Origin: Eriocheir sinensis
Taxonomy: Eukaryota; Arthropoda; Malacostraca; Decapoda; Varunidae
Direction of reading: 5' to 3'
Assembly: GCF_024679095.1 (NCBI RefSeq)
Contig: NW_026111755.1
Coordinates: 62,001-126,000 of the forward strand
Length of the DNA: 64,000 nucleotides
Both the position numbers and the translations under genes were made by a program. Shown piece after piece: positions 33,451-48,703 of this stretch. Under the pieces are notes generated by a model. The model worked only from the letters and a program-made list of their open reading frames with translations. It had not been told where the DNA came from and did not search any database. Every line of letters starts with the position of its first letter. The first letter of the stretch is position 1.

Positions 33451-36400
33451 ATATAAAATAACGTAAATTTTTATGAAAATATATATACAAAATACACATA
33501 AAATAATGTAAATACGTAGAAAAATATATATACAAAATACACATAAAATAATGTAAATTCGTATCAAAATAAATAAAGAAAATTCCACTAAAAGAATGTA
33601 TATTTGTAGGAAAATATATATACAAAATACAAATAAAATATATAATTTTTGTATAAAATTTGTATAAAAATATATACAAAATACACAAGAATAGTTTAAA
33701 TTTGTTTGAAAATAGATATGCAAAATACACATAAAATTAGGCAGATTTGTATTGAAATACATATAAAAAATACACATAAAATAATATAAATTTGTATGAA
33801 AATATATAAACAAATACACATAAAATAAAGTAAATTTCCATAAAATATATATACATAATATACATTAAATAATGTAAATATGTATGAAATATATATACAA
33901 AGTACACATAGAATATTGTAAAATCGTATCAAAATAAATAAACAGAATATCAATAAAAGAATGTAAATTTGTATACGAAAATAAAGATGCAAAATACCGA
34001 TAAAATAAAGCATATCTTAATAAAAATACATATACAATAATACACATTAAAAAACTAAATTTGTATTAAAATTAATATACAAAATGCACATACAATAAGG
34101 TAAATTTGTATTGAAAAAATATGCAAAATACACATAAAACTGTAAATTTGTTTCAAATATATATACGAATACACATAAAATAACGTAGATTTCTATAGAA
34201 ATATATGTACAAAATACACATGAAATGATGTAAATACGTATAAAAATATATATACAAAATACACATTAAATAATGTAAATTCGCTTAAAAATAAATAAAC
34301 AAAATATCAATAAAAGAACGTGTATTTGTTTGAAAATAGATATACAAAATACACATAAAATAACCTAAATTTGTATAAATCTATATACATAAATACACAA
34401 AAATAATTTAAATTTGTATGAAAATAAATATACAAAATACACAAAATTAGGTAAATTTGTATTTAAATACATATACAAGATACACTTAAAATAATGTAAA
34501 TTTGAATGAAAATATATAAACAAATACACTTAAAATGATGTAAATTTGTAAAAAATATATATACAAAATACACATTAAATAATGTAAATACGTATAAAAA
34601 AATATATACAAAACACAAATAGAATAATGTAAAATCGTTTAAAAATAAATACACAGAATATTAATAAAATAATGTAAATTTGTATGAAAATTAAGATGCA
34701 ACATACCATTAAAATAACGCATTTTTTTTATAAAAATATATATTACAAAATACACATAAAATATTTGAATTTGTATTAAAATAAATATACAAAATGCACA
34801 TACAATAAGGTAAATTTGTATTGAAATAGATATGCAAAATACATATAAAAAATGTTAATTTGTTTCAAAAAATATATACGAATACACATAAAATAACGAA
34901 AATTTCTATAAAAATATATATACAAAATACACATAAAATTAAGTAAATACGTATAAAAAAATGTATACGAAATACACATAAAATAATGTAAATTCGAATC
35001 AAAAGAAATAAACAAAATACCAATAAAAGAAAGTGTATTTGTATAAATATAAATATAGAAAATAAACATACAAAATAAACATAAAATAAGGTAAATTTGT
35101 AATGAAATATATGTACAAAATACACATAAGATAATGTAAATTTATATGAAAATATATATACAAATACACATAAAATACCATGAATTTGTATAAAAATATA
35201 TATTCAAAATATATATTAAATAATGTAAATACGTATAAAAATATATATACAAAGTACATATAAAATAATGTAAATTCGTATCAATATAAATCAACAACAT
35301 ACACAGAAGTAATTAAATTTGTATGAAAATAGATATACAAAATACAGATAAAATAAGCTAAATTTGAATTGAAATGTATATACAAAATACATAAAATAAT
35401 GTAAATTTGTATCAAAATATTTATACAAATACATATAATAACTTAGATTTGTTTAAAAATATATAAATAAAATACACATTAAATAATGTAAATACGTATA
35501 AAAAATATGTACAAAATACACATATAATCAAGTAATTCGTATGAAATTAAATAAACAAAATAGCAATAAAATAATGTAAATTTGTCTGACAAAACATATA
35601 CAAATACACATAAAATAACGCAAATTTCTATAAAAATATATGTACAAAAATGCACATAAAATAAATTAAATTTCCATACAAATATATATACAAAACTCTC
35701 ATTAAATAATGTAAATGCGTACATAAAATAACCTAAATTTGTATAAAACTATATACAAAAATACACAAAAATAATTTAAATTTGTATGAAAAGAAATATA
35801 CAAAATACACATAAAATAAGGTAGATTTGTATTGAAATACAAATACAAAATACACATAAAATAATGTAAATTTGAATGAAAATATATAAACAAATACACT
35901 TAAAATAACGTAAATTTGTATAAAATATATATGCAAGATACACATTAAATCATGTAAATGTGTATAAAAAAATATTTACAAAAAACAAAAAGGATAATGT
36001 AAAATCGTATCAAAATAAATACACAGAATATCAATAAAATAATGTAAATTTGAATGAAAATAAAGATGCAAAATTCCCATAAAATAGCGCATTTTTTTAG
36101 AAAAATATATATACCAAAATACACATAAAATACTTAAATTTGTATTGAAATAAATATACAAAATGCATATACAGTAAGGTAAATTTGTATTGAAAGAGAT
36201 ATTCAAAAATACATTTAAAACAATATAAATTTGTTTCAAAATATATATACGAATACACATAAAATAACGTAGATTTTTATAGAAATATATATACAAAATA
36301 CATATGAAATTATGTAAATACGTATAAAAATATATATACAAAATACATATTAAATAATGTAAATTCGTGTCAAAATAAATAAACAAAATATCATGAAAAG

Positions 36401-36820
36401 AATGTGTATTTGTATGAAAATAAAATTAAAATTAGGTAAATTTGTAATGAAATACATATACAAAAAACACATAAAATAATGTAAATTTGAATGAAAATAT
36501 ATAAACATCTAGACTTAAAATAATGTAAATTTGAATCAAATATATATACAAAAAACACATTAAATAATGTAAATATGTATAAAAAAATATATACAAAACA
36601 CAAATAAAATAATGTAAAATCGTATCAAAATAAATACAGAAAATATTAATAAAATAATGTAAAATATATATGCAAGATACACATTAAATAATGTAAATAA
36701 AATAATGTAAATTTGTATGAAAATATATAAACAAATACATATAAAATAACGTAAATTTGGATAAAATATATACAAAATATACATTAAATATTTTAAATAT
36801 GTATAAAAATATATTATATT
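33451..36820 (-). repeat. 45-bp satellite array, A-rich strand shown (block 9)
   Basis: Orientation flips inside TATAGTTTAATATAAAATAA at about 33441-33460. Around 35290 the variant order jumps: a monomer of the TCAATATAAATCAACAA type is fused directly to one of the CACAGAAGTAATTAAATTTG type, skipping monomers that separate them at 1850-3320 and 43840-45320. This looks like an internal deletion of higher-order repeat. The block ends at inversion junction type 1. No gene is seen. Confidence 0.91.
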
Positions 36821-36845
36821 ATATATTTTTTTATTGATATTTGCG
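36800..36845. other. Inversion junction, type 1
   Basis: A-rich TTTTAAATATGTATAAAAAT passes through TATATTATATTATATA into T-rich TTTATTGATATTTGCG. This is the reverse complement of the junction at 53240-53290. Confidence 0.85.
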
Positions 36846-38204
36846 TTATTTATGTGTATTTTGTATATGTTTTCTCATATAAATTTACATGATTTTATTG
36901 GTATTTTGTCTATTTATTTTGATACGAATTACATGATTATTTGTGTATTTTGTACATTTTTTTATACGTATTTACATTATTTAATGTGTATTTTGTTTAT
37001 ATATTTTTATACAAATTTACGTTATTATATGTGTATTTGTATTTAAGTATTTTGATACAAATTTACATTATTTTATGTATTTTGTATATATATATTTCAA
37101 TTCAAATTTAGCTTATTTTATGTGTATTTTGTATATCTATTTATTTTAATACAAAATCAAATATTTTATGTTTTTTCGTATATATATTTTTATAAAAAAT
37201 GCGTTATTTTATGGGTATTTTGCATCTTAATTTTCATACAAATTTACATTATTTTATTAATATTTTCTGTATTTATTTTGATACGATTTTACATTGTTTT
37301 ATTTGTGTTTTGTATATATTTTTTTATACATATTTACATTATTTAATGTGTTTTTTGTATATATATTTGATACATATTTACGTTATTTTAAGTTATTTTA
37401 TGTGTATTTGTTTATATATTTTGACACAAATTTACAATATTTTATGGGTATTTTGTATATATATTTCAAAAGAAATTTACCTAGTTTTATATGTATTTTG
37501 AATATCTATTTTCATACAAACTCAAATTATTTTTATGTATTTTTGTATATATTTCAATACAAATTTTAGTTATGTTATGTGTATTTTGTAAATCTATTTT
37601 CATTCAAATATATATTATTTTATTGGTATTTTGTTGATTTATATTGATACGAATTTACATTATTTTATATGTACTTTGTATATATATTTTTATACGCATT
37701 TACGTTATTTAATATTTATTTTGAATATATAATTTTATACAAATTCATGGTATTTTATGTGTATTTGAATATATATTTTCATATAAATTTACATTATTTT
37801 ATGTGTATTTTGTACATATATTACATTACAAATTTACCTTATTTTATGTTTACTTTGTATGTGTATTTTGTACATTTATATTTATACCAATACACATTCT
37901 TTTATTGGTATTTTGTATATTTATTTTGTTTCGAATTTACATTATTTTATGTGTATTTTGTTTACATTTTTTATACGTATTTACTTAATTTTATGTGTAT
38001 TTTGTATATATATTTTTTTATAGAAATCTACGTTATTTTATGTGTATTCGTATAAATATTTTGAAAATTTTTTACATTGTTTTATATGTATTTTTGCATA
38101 TCTCTTTCAATTGAAGTTTACCTTATTGTATGTGCATTTTGTATATTTATTTCAATACAAATTTAAATATTTTATGTGTATTTTGGTATATATATTTTTA
38201 TAAG
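36821..38204 (+). repeat. 45-bp satellite array, T-rich strand shown (block 10)
   Basis: The first 560 bp (36830-37392) are the reverse complement of 52698-53262. The remainder, 37326-38215, recurs in direct orientation at 53367-54345. The block ends at a junction reading TTTTATAAGAATAAACAAAA, shared with about 54330. No gene is seen. Confidence 0.91.
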
Positions 38205-38215
38205 AATAAACAAAA
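37326..38215. repeat. 0.9 kb direct segmental duplication, copy 1
   Basis: This segment matches 53367-54345, starting at TACATATTTACATTATTTAA followed by the unusual ATGTGTTTTTTG. It includes the doubled TTATTTTAAGTTATTTTATG at about 37383-37402 and ends at the TATAAGAATAAAC junction. Copy 2 carries a TA insertion. Confidence 0.82.
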
Positions 38216-41200
38216 TATCAATAAAATAATGTAAATTTGTATGAGAAAACATATACAAATACATATAAAATAACGCTAATTTCTATAAAAATATATGTCC
38301 AAAAATGAACATAAAATAAAGTAACTTTGGATAAAAATATATATACAAAACACTCATTAAATAATGTAAATGCGTACGTATAATAGCCTAAATTTGTATA
38401 AAACTATATACAAAAATACACAAAAATAATTTAAATTTGTCTGAAAAGAAATATACAAAATACACATAAAATTAGGTTAATTTCTATTGAAATACATATA
38501 CAAAATACACATAAAATAATGTAAATTTGAGAGAAAATATATAAACAAATACACATATAATAACGTAAATTTGTATGAAATATATATACAAAATACACAT
38601 TAAATAATGAAAATATGTATAAAAAAATATATACAAAACACAAATAGAATAATGTAAAATCGTATCAAAATATATACACAGAATATTAATAAAATAATGT
38701 AAATTTGTATGAAAATTAAGATGCAAAATACCTATAATATAACGCATTTTTTATAAAATTATTGATACCAAAATACATATAAAATATTTGAACTTGTATT
38801 AAAATAAATATACAAAATGCACATACAATAAGGTAAATTTGTATTGAAATAGATATGCAAAATACATATAAAATATTGTCAATTTGTTTCAAAATATATA
38901 TACGAATATACATTAAATAACGTAGATTTATATAAAAATACATATACAAAATACACATAAAATTAAGTAAATACGTATAAAAAAAGGTATACAAAATACA
39001 CATAAAATAATGTAAATTCGTATAAATGTAAATAAACAATATACCAATAAAAGAATGTGTATTTGTATAAATATAAATATATAAAAAACACATAAAAAAA
39101 CGTAAATTTATAAAACTATATACATAAAATAACGCAAATTTCTATAAAAATATATGTACAAAAATGAAAATTAAATAAATTTGCATAAAAATATATATAC
39201 AAAACACACATTAGATAATGTAAATGAGTATAAAAATATGTATACAAAATACCTATGAAATAATCTAAATTCGTATCGAATTAAATTAAGAAATACCAAT
39301 AAAATAATGTAATTTTGGATGAAAATATATATACAAAATACACATAAAATAACCTAAATACAAATACAAATATACACATAAAATAATTTAAAATTGAATG
39401 AAATAAATATACAAAATAAACATAAAATAAGGTAAATTTGTAATGAAATATATGAAAAAATACACATAAAATAATATAAATTTGTATGAAAATATATATA
39501 CAAATACATATTAAATATCATGAATTTGTATAAAATTTGTATCAAAATATATACTTATACACACAATAAAATAACGTAATTTTTTTATGAAAATGTATAT
39601 ACAAAATAGACATAAAATAATTTAAATACGTAGAAAAATATATATACAAAAAACACATAAAATAATGTAAATATGAATGAAAATATATAAACAAATACAC
39701 ATAAAATAATGTAAATTTGGATAAAATATATATACAAAATGAACATTAAATAATGTAAATATGTATAAAAAAAATATATACAAAAAACACATTGAATAAT
39801 GTTAAATCGTATTAAGATAAATAAAGAGAATATCAATAAAATAATGTAAATTTGTATGAAAATAAAGATGCAAAATATCCATATAATAACGCATATTTGC
39901 ATAAAAATATATATACATAAATACATATAAAATAATTAAATTTGTATTAAAATAAATATCCAAATGCACGTACAATAAAGTAAATTTGTATTGAAATGGA
40001 TATGCAAAATACACATTAATAATGTAAATTTGTATCAAAATATATATACGAATACTCATAAAATAGAGTAAATTTCTATGAAAATATACATACAAAATAG
40101 ATATACAAAATACACATATAACTAGTTAAATTTGTATTTAAATACATGTACAAAAAACACATAAAATAATGTAGATTTGTATGAAATGAAAACAAATACA
40201 TTTTATATAAAATATATATACAAAATACACATAGAATAATGTAAAAACATATCAAAATAAATACACAGAATATCAATAAAATAATGTAAATTTGTATGAA
40301 AATAAAGATGCAAAATACCCATAAAATAAAGCATATTTTAAAAAAAACACATAAACAAAAATACACATAGATTAATCAAATTTGTATTAAAATTAATATA
40401 CAAAATGCACATACAATAAGGTAAATTTGTATTGAAAAAATATGCAAAATACACATAAAACAATGTAAATTTGTTTCAAAATATATATACGAATACATAT
40501 AAAATAACGCAGATTTCTATAGAAATATATATACAAAATACACTTGAAATAATGTAAATACGTATAAAAATATATATACAAAATACACATTAAATAATGT
40601 TAATTCGTGTCAAAATAAATAAACAAAATATCATGAAAAGAATGTGTATTTGTATGAAAATAGATAACAAAATACACATAAAATAACCTAAATTTGTATA
40701 AAACTATATACAAAAATACACAAAAATAATTTAAACTTGTATGAAAATAAATATACAAAAAACATATAAAAATAGGTAAATTTGTATTGAAATACATATA
40801 CAAAATACACTGAAAATAATGTAAATTTGAATGAAAATATATAAACATATAGACTTAAAATTACGTAAATTTGTATCAAATATATATACAAAAAAAACAT
40901 TAAATAATGTAAATATGTATAAAAAAATATATACAAAACACAAATAAAATAATGTAAAATCGTGTCAAAATAAATACAGAAAATATTAATAAAATAATGT
41001 AAATTTGTATGAAAATTAAGATGCAAAATACCCATAAAATAATGCATTTTTTTTAAATATATATACGAAAAAACATAAAATATTTGATTTTGTATTAAAA
41101 TAAATAGATATACAAAATACACTTAAAATAAGCTAAATTTGAATTGAAATATATATACAAAATACATAAAATAATGTAAATTTGTATCAAAATACCTATA

Positions 41201-41425
41201 CAAATACACATATAATAACGTAAATTTGTATAAAAATATATAAACAAAATACACATTAAATAATGTAAATACGTATAAAAAAAATATAAAAAATACACAA
41301 ATAATCATGTAATTCATATCAAAATAAATAGACAAAATACCAATAAAATAATGTAAATTTCTATGAGAAAACATATACAAAATACACATAAATAACGCAA
41401 ATATCAATAAAAATATATAATATAA
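38205..41425 (-). repeat. 45-bp satellite array, A-rich strand shown (block 11)
   Basis: From 38713 onward this is the first copy of a 2.7 kb segment repeated at 50562-53300. From 40980 onward it also belongs to the left edge of the 7.35 kb duplication. It ends at the type 1 inversion junction near 41415-41435. No gene is seen. Confidence 0.92.
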
Positions 41426-41450
41426 TATATTTTATACATATTTAAAATAT
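38713..41450. repeat. 2.7 kb direct segmental duplication, copy 1
   Basis: This segment matches 50562-53300. Matching points are TTGATACCA at 38762/50611, CCTAAATAC at 39353/51202 and CGCAAATATC at 41396/53239, with offsets of 11843-11849. It includes the type 1 inversion junction at its right end. Confidence 0.82.
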
Positions 41451-41453
41451 TTA

Positions 41454-41642
<189 letters not shown>

Positions 41643-42076
41643 CAAAAAAAAATAAATTATTTTGTGTATTTTTTATATATTTTTATACAAAATTTTAGTT
41701 ATTTTATTTGTTTTTTGTATATATATTTTCCTACAAATATACATTCTTTTATTAGAATTTTGTGTTTTTAATTTTTTACGAATTTACATTATTTTATGTG
41801 TATTTTGTATATATATTTTTCTACGTATTTAAACTATTTTATGTGTATTTTATATATACATTTTCATAAAAATTTACGTTATTTTATTGTGTGTATTCGT
41901 ATATATTTTGAAACAAATTTTATACAAATTCATGTTATTTTATGTGTATTTGTATATATATTTTCATACAAATTTATATTATTTTATGTGTATTCTTACA
42001 AATACTTTATTACAAATTTACCTTATTTTATGTTTATTTTGTATATTTATTTCATTTAATATAATCAAATTTAAAT

Positions 42077-42797
42077 TTATTGTATATGCATTTTGTATAT
42101 TAATTTTAATACAAATTTAATTATTCTATGTGTATTTTTCTATATGTATTTTTATAAAAATATGCTTTATTTTATGGGTATTTTGCATCTTTATTTTCAT
42201 ACAAATTTACGTTATTTTATTGATATTCTGCTCATTCATTTTGATACGATTTGACATTATTCTATGTGTATTTTGTATATATTTTCCATGCAAATTTACG
42301 TTATTTTATGTGTATTTGTTTATATATTTTGACACAAATTTACAATATTTTATGGGTATTTTGTATATATATTTCAAAAGAAATTTACCTAGTTTTATGT
42401 GTATTTTGAATATCTATTTTCATACAAACTCAAATTATTTTTATGTATTTTTGTATATATTTCAATACAAATTTTAGTTAGGTTATGTGTATTTTGTAAA
42501 TCTATTTTCATTCAAATATATATTATTTTATTGGTATTTTGCTCATTTATATTGATACGAATTTACATTATTTTATATGTACTTTGTATATATATTTTTA
42601 TACGCATTTATATTATTTAATATTTATTTTGAATATATAATTTTATACAAATTCATGGTATTTTATGTGTATTTGTATATATATTTTCATATAAATTTAC
42701 ATTATTTTATGTGTATTTTGTTCATATATTTCATTACAAATTTACCTTATTTTATGTTTATTTTGTATGTGTATTTTGTACATTTATATTTATACAA
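42077..42797 (+). repeat. Large inverted repeat, left arm (about 720 bp)
   Basis: This is the reverse complement of 43589-44307, with arm lengths of 721 and 719 bp. It carries the same rare variants: GCTCATTCATTTTGATACG against CGTATCAAAATGAATGAGC, and CATACAAACTCAAATTATTT against its complement at about 43950. The spacer is about 790 bp. The differences I noticed are few. Confidence 0.85.
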
Positions 42798-42987
42798 ATA
42801 CACATATTTTATTGGAATTTTGTTTATTTATTTTGTTTCGAATTTACATTATTTTATGTGTATTTTGTTTTTTTTATACAAATTTACTTAATTTTATGTG
42901 TATTTTGTATATATATTTTTATAGAAATCTACGTTATTTGATTTGCATTCGTACATATATTTTGAAACAAATTTACATTGTTTTATA

Positions 42988-43589
42988 TGTACAATAAGGT
43001 AAATTTGTATTGAAATAGATATGCAAAATACATATAAAGCAATGTAAATTTGATTCAAAATATGTATACGAATACACATAAAATAACGTAGATTTCTATA
43101 AAAATATATATACAAAATACACATAAAATAAAATAAATACGTATAAAAAAATGTATACAAAATACACATAGAATAATGTAAAATCGTATCAAAATAAATA
43201 AACAAAATACCAATAAAAGAATATGTTTGTATAAATATAAATATACAAAATACACATCAAATAACGTAACTTTATATAAAACTATATACAAAAATACACA
43301 GAAGTAATTAAATTTGTATGAAAATATATACAAAATACACACAAAATAAGCTAAATTTGAATTGAAATATATATACAAAATACATGAAATAAAGTAAATT
43401 TCTATCAAAATATTTATACAAATACACATATAATAACGTAAATTTGTATGAAAATATATAAACAAAATACACATTAAATAATGTAAATACGTATAAAAAA
43501 ATGTGTACAAAATACACATATAATCATGTAATTCGTATCAAAATAAATAAACAAAATACCAATAAAATAATATAAATTTGTATGAGTAA
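42988..43589 (-). repeat. 0.6 kb segment, inverted copy at 48704-49306
   Basis: 602 bp, the reverse complement of 48704-49306 (603 bp). Its left edge is the inversion junction at 42988 and its right edge is the hybrid GAGTAAACGTGTAT, so both limits coincide with other breakpoints. Confidence 0.8.
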
Positions 43590-44307
43590 ACGTGTATAAA
43601 TATAAATGTACAAAATACACATACAAAATAAACATAAAATAAGGTAAATTTGTAATGAAATATATGTACAAAATACACATAAAATAATGTAAATTTATAT
43701 GAAAATATATATACAAATACACATAAAATTCCATGAATTTGTATAAAATTATACATTCAAAATAAATATTAAATAATGTAAATGCGTATAAAAATATATA
43801 TAAAAAGTACATATAAAATAATGTAAATTCGTATCAATATAAATCATCAAAATACCAATAAAATAATATATATTTGAATGAAAATAGATTTACAAAATAC
43901 ACATAACATAACTAAAATTTGTATTGAAATATATACAAAAATACATATAAATAATTTGAGTTTGTATGAAAATAGATATTCAAAATACACATAAAACTAG
44001 GTAAATTTCTTTTGAAATATATATACAAAATACCCATAAAATATTGTAAATTTGTGTCAGAATATATAAACAAATACACATAAAATAACGTAAATTTGTA
44101 TGAAAAATATATACAAAATACACATAGAATAATGTCAAATCGTATCAAAATGAATGAGCAGAATATCAATAAAATAACGTAAATTTGTATGAAAATAAAG
44201 ATGCAAAATACACATAAAATAAAGCATATTTTTATAAAAATACATATACAAAAATACACATAGAATAATTAAATTTGTATTAAAATTAATATACAAAATG
44301 CTTATAC
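43589..44307 (-). repeat. Large inverted repeat, right arm (about 720 bp)
   Basis: This is the right arm pairing with 42077-42797. A transcript crossing both arms could fold into a long hairpin. Whether it is transcribed is unknown. Confidence 0.85.
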
Positions 44308-44456
44308 AATAAGGTAAATTTGTATTGAAAAAATATGCAAAATACACATAAAAGTGTAAATTTGTTTAAAAATCTATATACGAATACACATAATATAACG
44401 TAGATTTCTATAGAAATATATATACAAAATACACATGAAATGATGTAAATACGTAT

Positions 44457-44478
44457 AAAAATATATATATATATATAC
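44457..44478. repeat. Short (TA)n tract
   Basis: A run of about ten TA units in an otherwise normal monomer, between CGTATAAAA and CAAAATACACATTAAAT. The duplicated copy at about 57803-57821 is slightly shorter, so the tract has changed length since the 7.35 kb duplication. Confidence 0.9.
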
Positions 44479-45874
44479 AAAATACACATTAAATAATTTA
44501 AATTCTCGTCAAAATAAATAAACAAAATATCAATAAAAGAATGTGTATTTGTATGAAAATAGATATACAAAATACTCATAAAATAACCTAAGTTTGTATA
44601 AAACTATATACAAAAATACACAAAAATAGTTTAAATTTGTATGAAAATAATTATACAAAATACACATAAAATTAGGTAAATTTGTATTGAAATACATATA
44701 CAAAATACACATAAAATAATGAAAATTTGAATGAAAATATATAAACATATACACTTAAAATAACGTAAATTTGTATCAAATATATATACAAAATACACTT
44801 TAAATAATGTAAATATGTATAAAAAAATATATACAAAAAACAAATAGAATAATGTAAAATCGTATCAACAATAAATACACAGAATATTAATAAAATAATG
44901 TAAATTTGTATGAAAATAAAGATGCAAAATAGCCATAAAATAACGCATTTTTTATAAAAATATATATACCAAAATACACATAAAATATCAAAATTTGTAT
45001 TAAAATAAATATAAAAAATGCACATACTATAAGGTAAATTTGTATTGAAATAGATATGCAAAATACATATCAAACAATGTAAATTTGTTTCAAAATATAT
45101 ATACGAATACACATAAAATAACGTAGATTTCTATTATAATATATACAAAATACACATAAAATGAAGTAAATACGTATAAAAAAATGAATACAAAAAATAC
45201 ATAAAAATAGTATCAAAATAAATAAACAAAATACCAGTAAAAGAATGTGTATTTGTAAAAATATAAATATACAAAATACACATAAAATATCGTAAATTTG
45301 TATAAAACTATATACAAAAATACACAGAAGTAATTAAATTTGTATGAAAATATATATACAAAATACAGCTAAAATAAGCTAAATTTCAATTGAAATGTAC
45401 ATACAAAATACATAAAATAATGTAAATCTGTATCAAAATATTTATACAAATACATATAATAACGTAGATTTGTTGAAAAATATATAAACAAAATACACAT
45501 TAAGTAATGTAAATACGTATAAAAAATATGTACAAAATACACATATAATCGTGTAATTCGTATCAAAATAAATAAACAAAATAGCAATAAAATAATGTAA
45601 ATTTGTATGAGAAAACATATACAAATAACGTAAATTTCTAAAAAATATATGTACAAAAATGCACATAAAATAAAGTAAATTTGCAAAAAAATATATATAC
45701 ATAACACACACTAAATAATGTAAATGCGTACATAAAATAACCTAAATTTTTATAAAACTATATACAAAAATACACAATAATAATTTAAATTTGTTTGAAA
45801 AGAGATATACAAAATACACATAAAATTAGGTAAATTTGTATTGAAATACATATACAAAATACACATCAAATTAT

Positions 45875-46910
45875 GTAAATTTGAATGAAAATATATAAAC
45901 AAATACATTGAAAATACCGTAAATTTGTATAAAATATATATGCAAGATACACATTAAATAATGTAAATGTGTATAAAAAATATATATACAAAAAACAAAT
46001 AGAATAATGTAAAATCGAATCAAAATAAATACACAGAATATCAATAAAATAATGTAAATTTGTATGAAAATAAAGATGTAAAATTCCAAAAATTATCGCA
46101 TTTTTTATAAAAATATATTACCAAAATACACATAAAATATTTAAACTTGTATTGAAATAAATATACAAAATGCATATACAGTAAGGTAAATTTGTATTGA
46201 AAGAGATATTCAAAAATACATATAAAACAATGTAAATTTTTTTCAAAATATATATACGAATACACATAAAATAAAGTAGATTTCTATAGAAATATATATA
46301 CAAAATACATATGAAATTATGTAAATACGTATAAAAATATATATACAAAATACATATCAAATAATGTAAATTCGAGTCAAAATAAATAAGCAATATATCA
46401 TGAAAAGAATGTGTATTTGTATGAAAATAGATAATAGATAATAAATTTGTATAAAATATATATGCAAGATACACATTAAATAATGTAAATATGTATAAAA
46501 AAGTATATACAAAAAATAAATAGAATAATGTAGCATCGTATAAAAATAAATACACCGAATATTAATAAAATAATGTAAATTTGTATGAAAATAAAGATGC
46601 AAAATTCCCATAAAATAGCGCATTTCTTATAAAAATATATATACCAAAATACTCATAAAATATTTAAATTTGCATTGAAATAAATATACAAAATGCACAT
46701 ACAATAAGGTAAATTTGTATTGAAAGAGATATGCAAAAATACATATAAAACAATGTAAATTTGTTTCAAAATATATATACGAATACAAATAAAAAAAACG
46801 TAGATTTCTATAAAAATATATATACAAAATACACATAAAATTAAGTAAATACGTATAAAAAATGTATACAAAATACACATAAAATAATGTAATTTCGAAT
46901 TAAAATAAAT
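45875..46910 (-). repeat. 1,036 bp tandem unit, copy 1
   Basis: This unit starts at GTAAATTTGAATG and abuts copy 2 at 46911, which starts with the same sequence. It contains the hybrid monomer GATAATAGATAATA (46430), repeated at 47438. The duplicated pair at 59215 and 60251 has the same 1,036 bp spacing. Confidence 0.8.
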
Positions 46911-47910
46911 GTAAATTTGAATGAAAATATAAAAACAAATACTTAAAATAACGTAAATTTGTATAAAATATATATGCAAGATACACATTAAATAATGTAA
47001 ATGTATAAAAAATATACAAAAACAAATAGAATAATGTAAAATCGTATCAAAATAAATACACAGAATATCAATAAAATAATGTAGATTTGTATGAAAATAA
47101 AGATGCAAAATTCCCATAAATATATATACCAAAATACACATAAAATATTTTAATTTGTATTGAAATAAATATACAAAATGCATATACAGTAAGGTAAATT
47201 TGTATTAAAAGAGATATTCAAAAATACATATAAAACAATGTAAATTTGTTTCAAAATATATATACGAATACACATAAAATAAAGTAGATTTCTATGGAAA
47301 TATATATACAAAATACATGTGAAATTATGTAAATACGTATAAAAATATATATACAAAATACATATCAAATAATGTAAATTCGTGTCAAAATAAATAAACA
47401 AAATATCATGAAAAAAATGTGTATTTGTATAAAAATAGATAATAGATAATAAATTTGTATAAAATATATATGTAAGATACTCATTAAATAATGTAAATAT
47501 GTATAAAAAAGTATATACAAAAAACAAATAGAATAATGTAAATTCGTACCAAAATAAATACACCGAATATTAATAAAATAATGTAAATTTGTATGAAAAT
47601 AAAGATGCAAAATTCCCATAAAATAGCGCATTTCTTATAAAATTATATATACCAAAATACACATAAAATATTTAAATTTGTATTGAAATAAATATGCAAA
47701 ATGCACATACAATAAGGTAAATTTGTATTGAAAGAGATATGCAAAAATACATATAAAACAATGTAAATTTGTTTCAAAATATATATACGAATACAAATAA
47801 AAAAACGTAGATTTCTATAAAAATATATATACAAAATACACATAAAATTAAGTAAATACGTATAAAAAAATGTATACAAAATACACATAAAATAATGTAA
47901 ATTCGATTTA
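46911..47910 (-). repeat. 1,036 bp tandem unit, copy 2 (about 1.0 kb)
   Basis: This is the second tandem copy, slightly shorter. It lacks part of a monomer near 47118, where CCCATAAATATATATACC replaces the longer version. It diverges from copy 1 at about 47910. Confidence 0.78.
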
Positions 47911-48703
47911 AAATAAATAAACAAAATACCAATGAAAGAATGTGTATTTGGATAAATATAAATATACAAAATACATATTCAAAATAAACATAAAATAAGG
48001 TAGATTTGTAATAAAATATATGTACAAAATACACATAAAATAATGTAGATTTATATGAAAATATATATACAAATACACATAAAATACCGTGAATTTATAT
48101 AAAAATATATATTCAAAATAAATATTAAATAATATAAAAGCGTATAAAAATATATATACAAAGTACATATAAAATAATGTAAATTCGTATCAATATAAAT
48201 CAACAAAACACCAATAAAATAATACATATTTGAATGAAAATAAATTTACAAAATACACGTAACATAACTAAAATTTGTATTAAAATATATACAAAAATAC
48301 ATAGAAATAATTTGAGTTTGTATGAAAATAGATATACAAAATACACATAAAACTAGGTAAATTTCTTTTGAAATGTATATACAAAATACAAATAAAATAT
48401 TGTAAATTTGTGTCAAAATATATAAACAAATACACATAAAATAACGTAAATTTGTATGAAAAATATATACAAAATACACATAGAATAATGTCAATTCGTA
48501 TAAAAATGAATGAGCAGAATATCAATAAAATAATGTAAATTTTTATGAAAATAAAGATGCAAAATACCCCAAAAATAAAGCATATGTTTATAAAAATACA
48601 GATACAAAAATACACATCGAATAATTAAATTTGTATTAAAATTAATATACAAAATGCGTATATAATAAGGTAAATTTGTATTGAAAAAATATGCAACATA
48701 CAC

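Larger units (their letters stand above)
42989..48703 (-). repeat. 45-bp satellite array, A-rich strand shown (block 13)
   Basis: This is a dense mosaic of duplicated segments. 42988-43589 also exists inverted at 48704-49306. 43589-44307 is the right arm of an inverted repeat. 43590-46240 matches 1590-4240. 45875-47910 is a 1,036 bp tandem pair. Everything to 48332 recurs at 56354-61704. No gene is seen. Confidence 0.93.
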
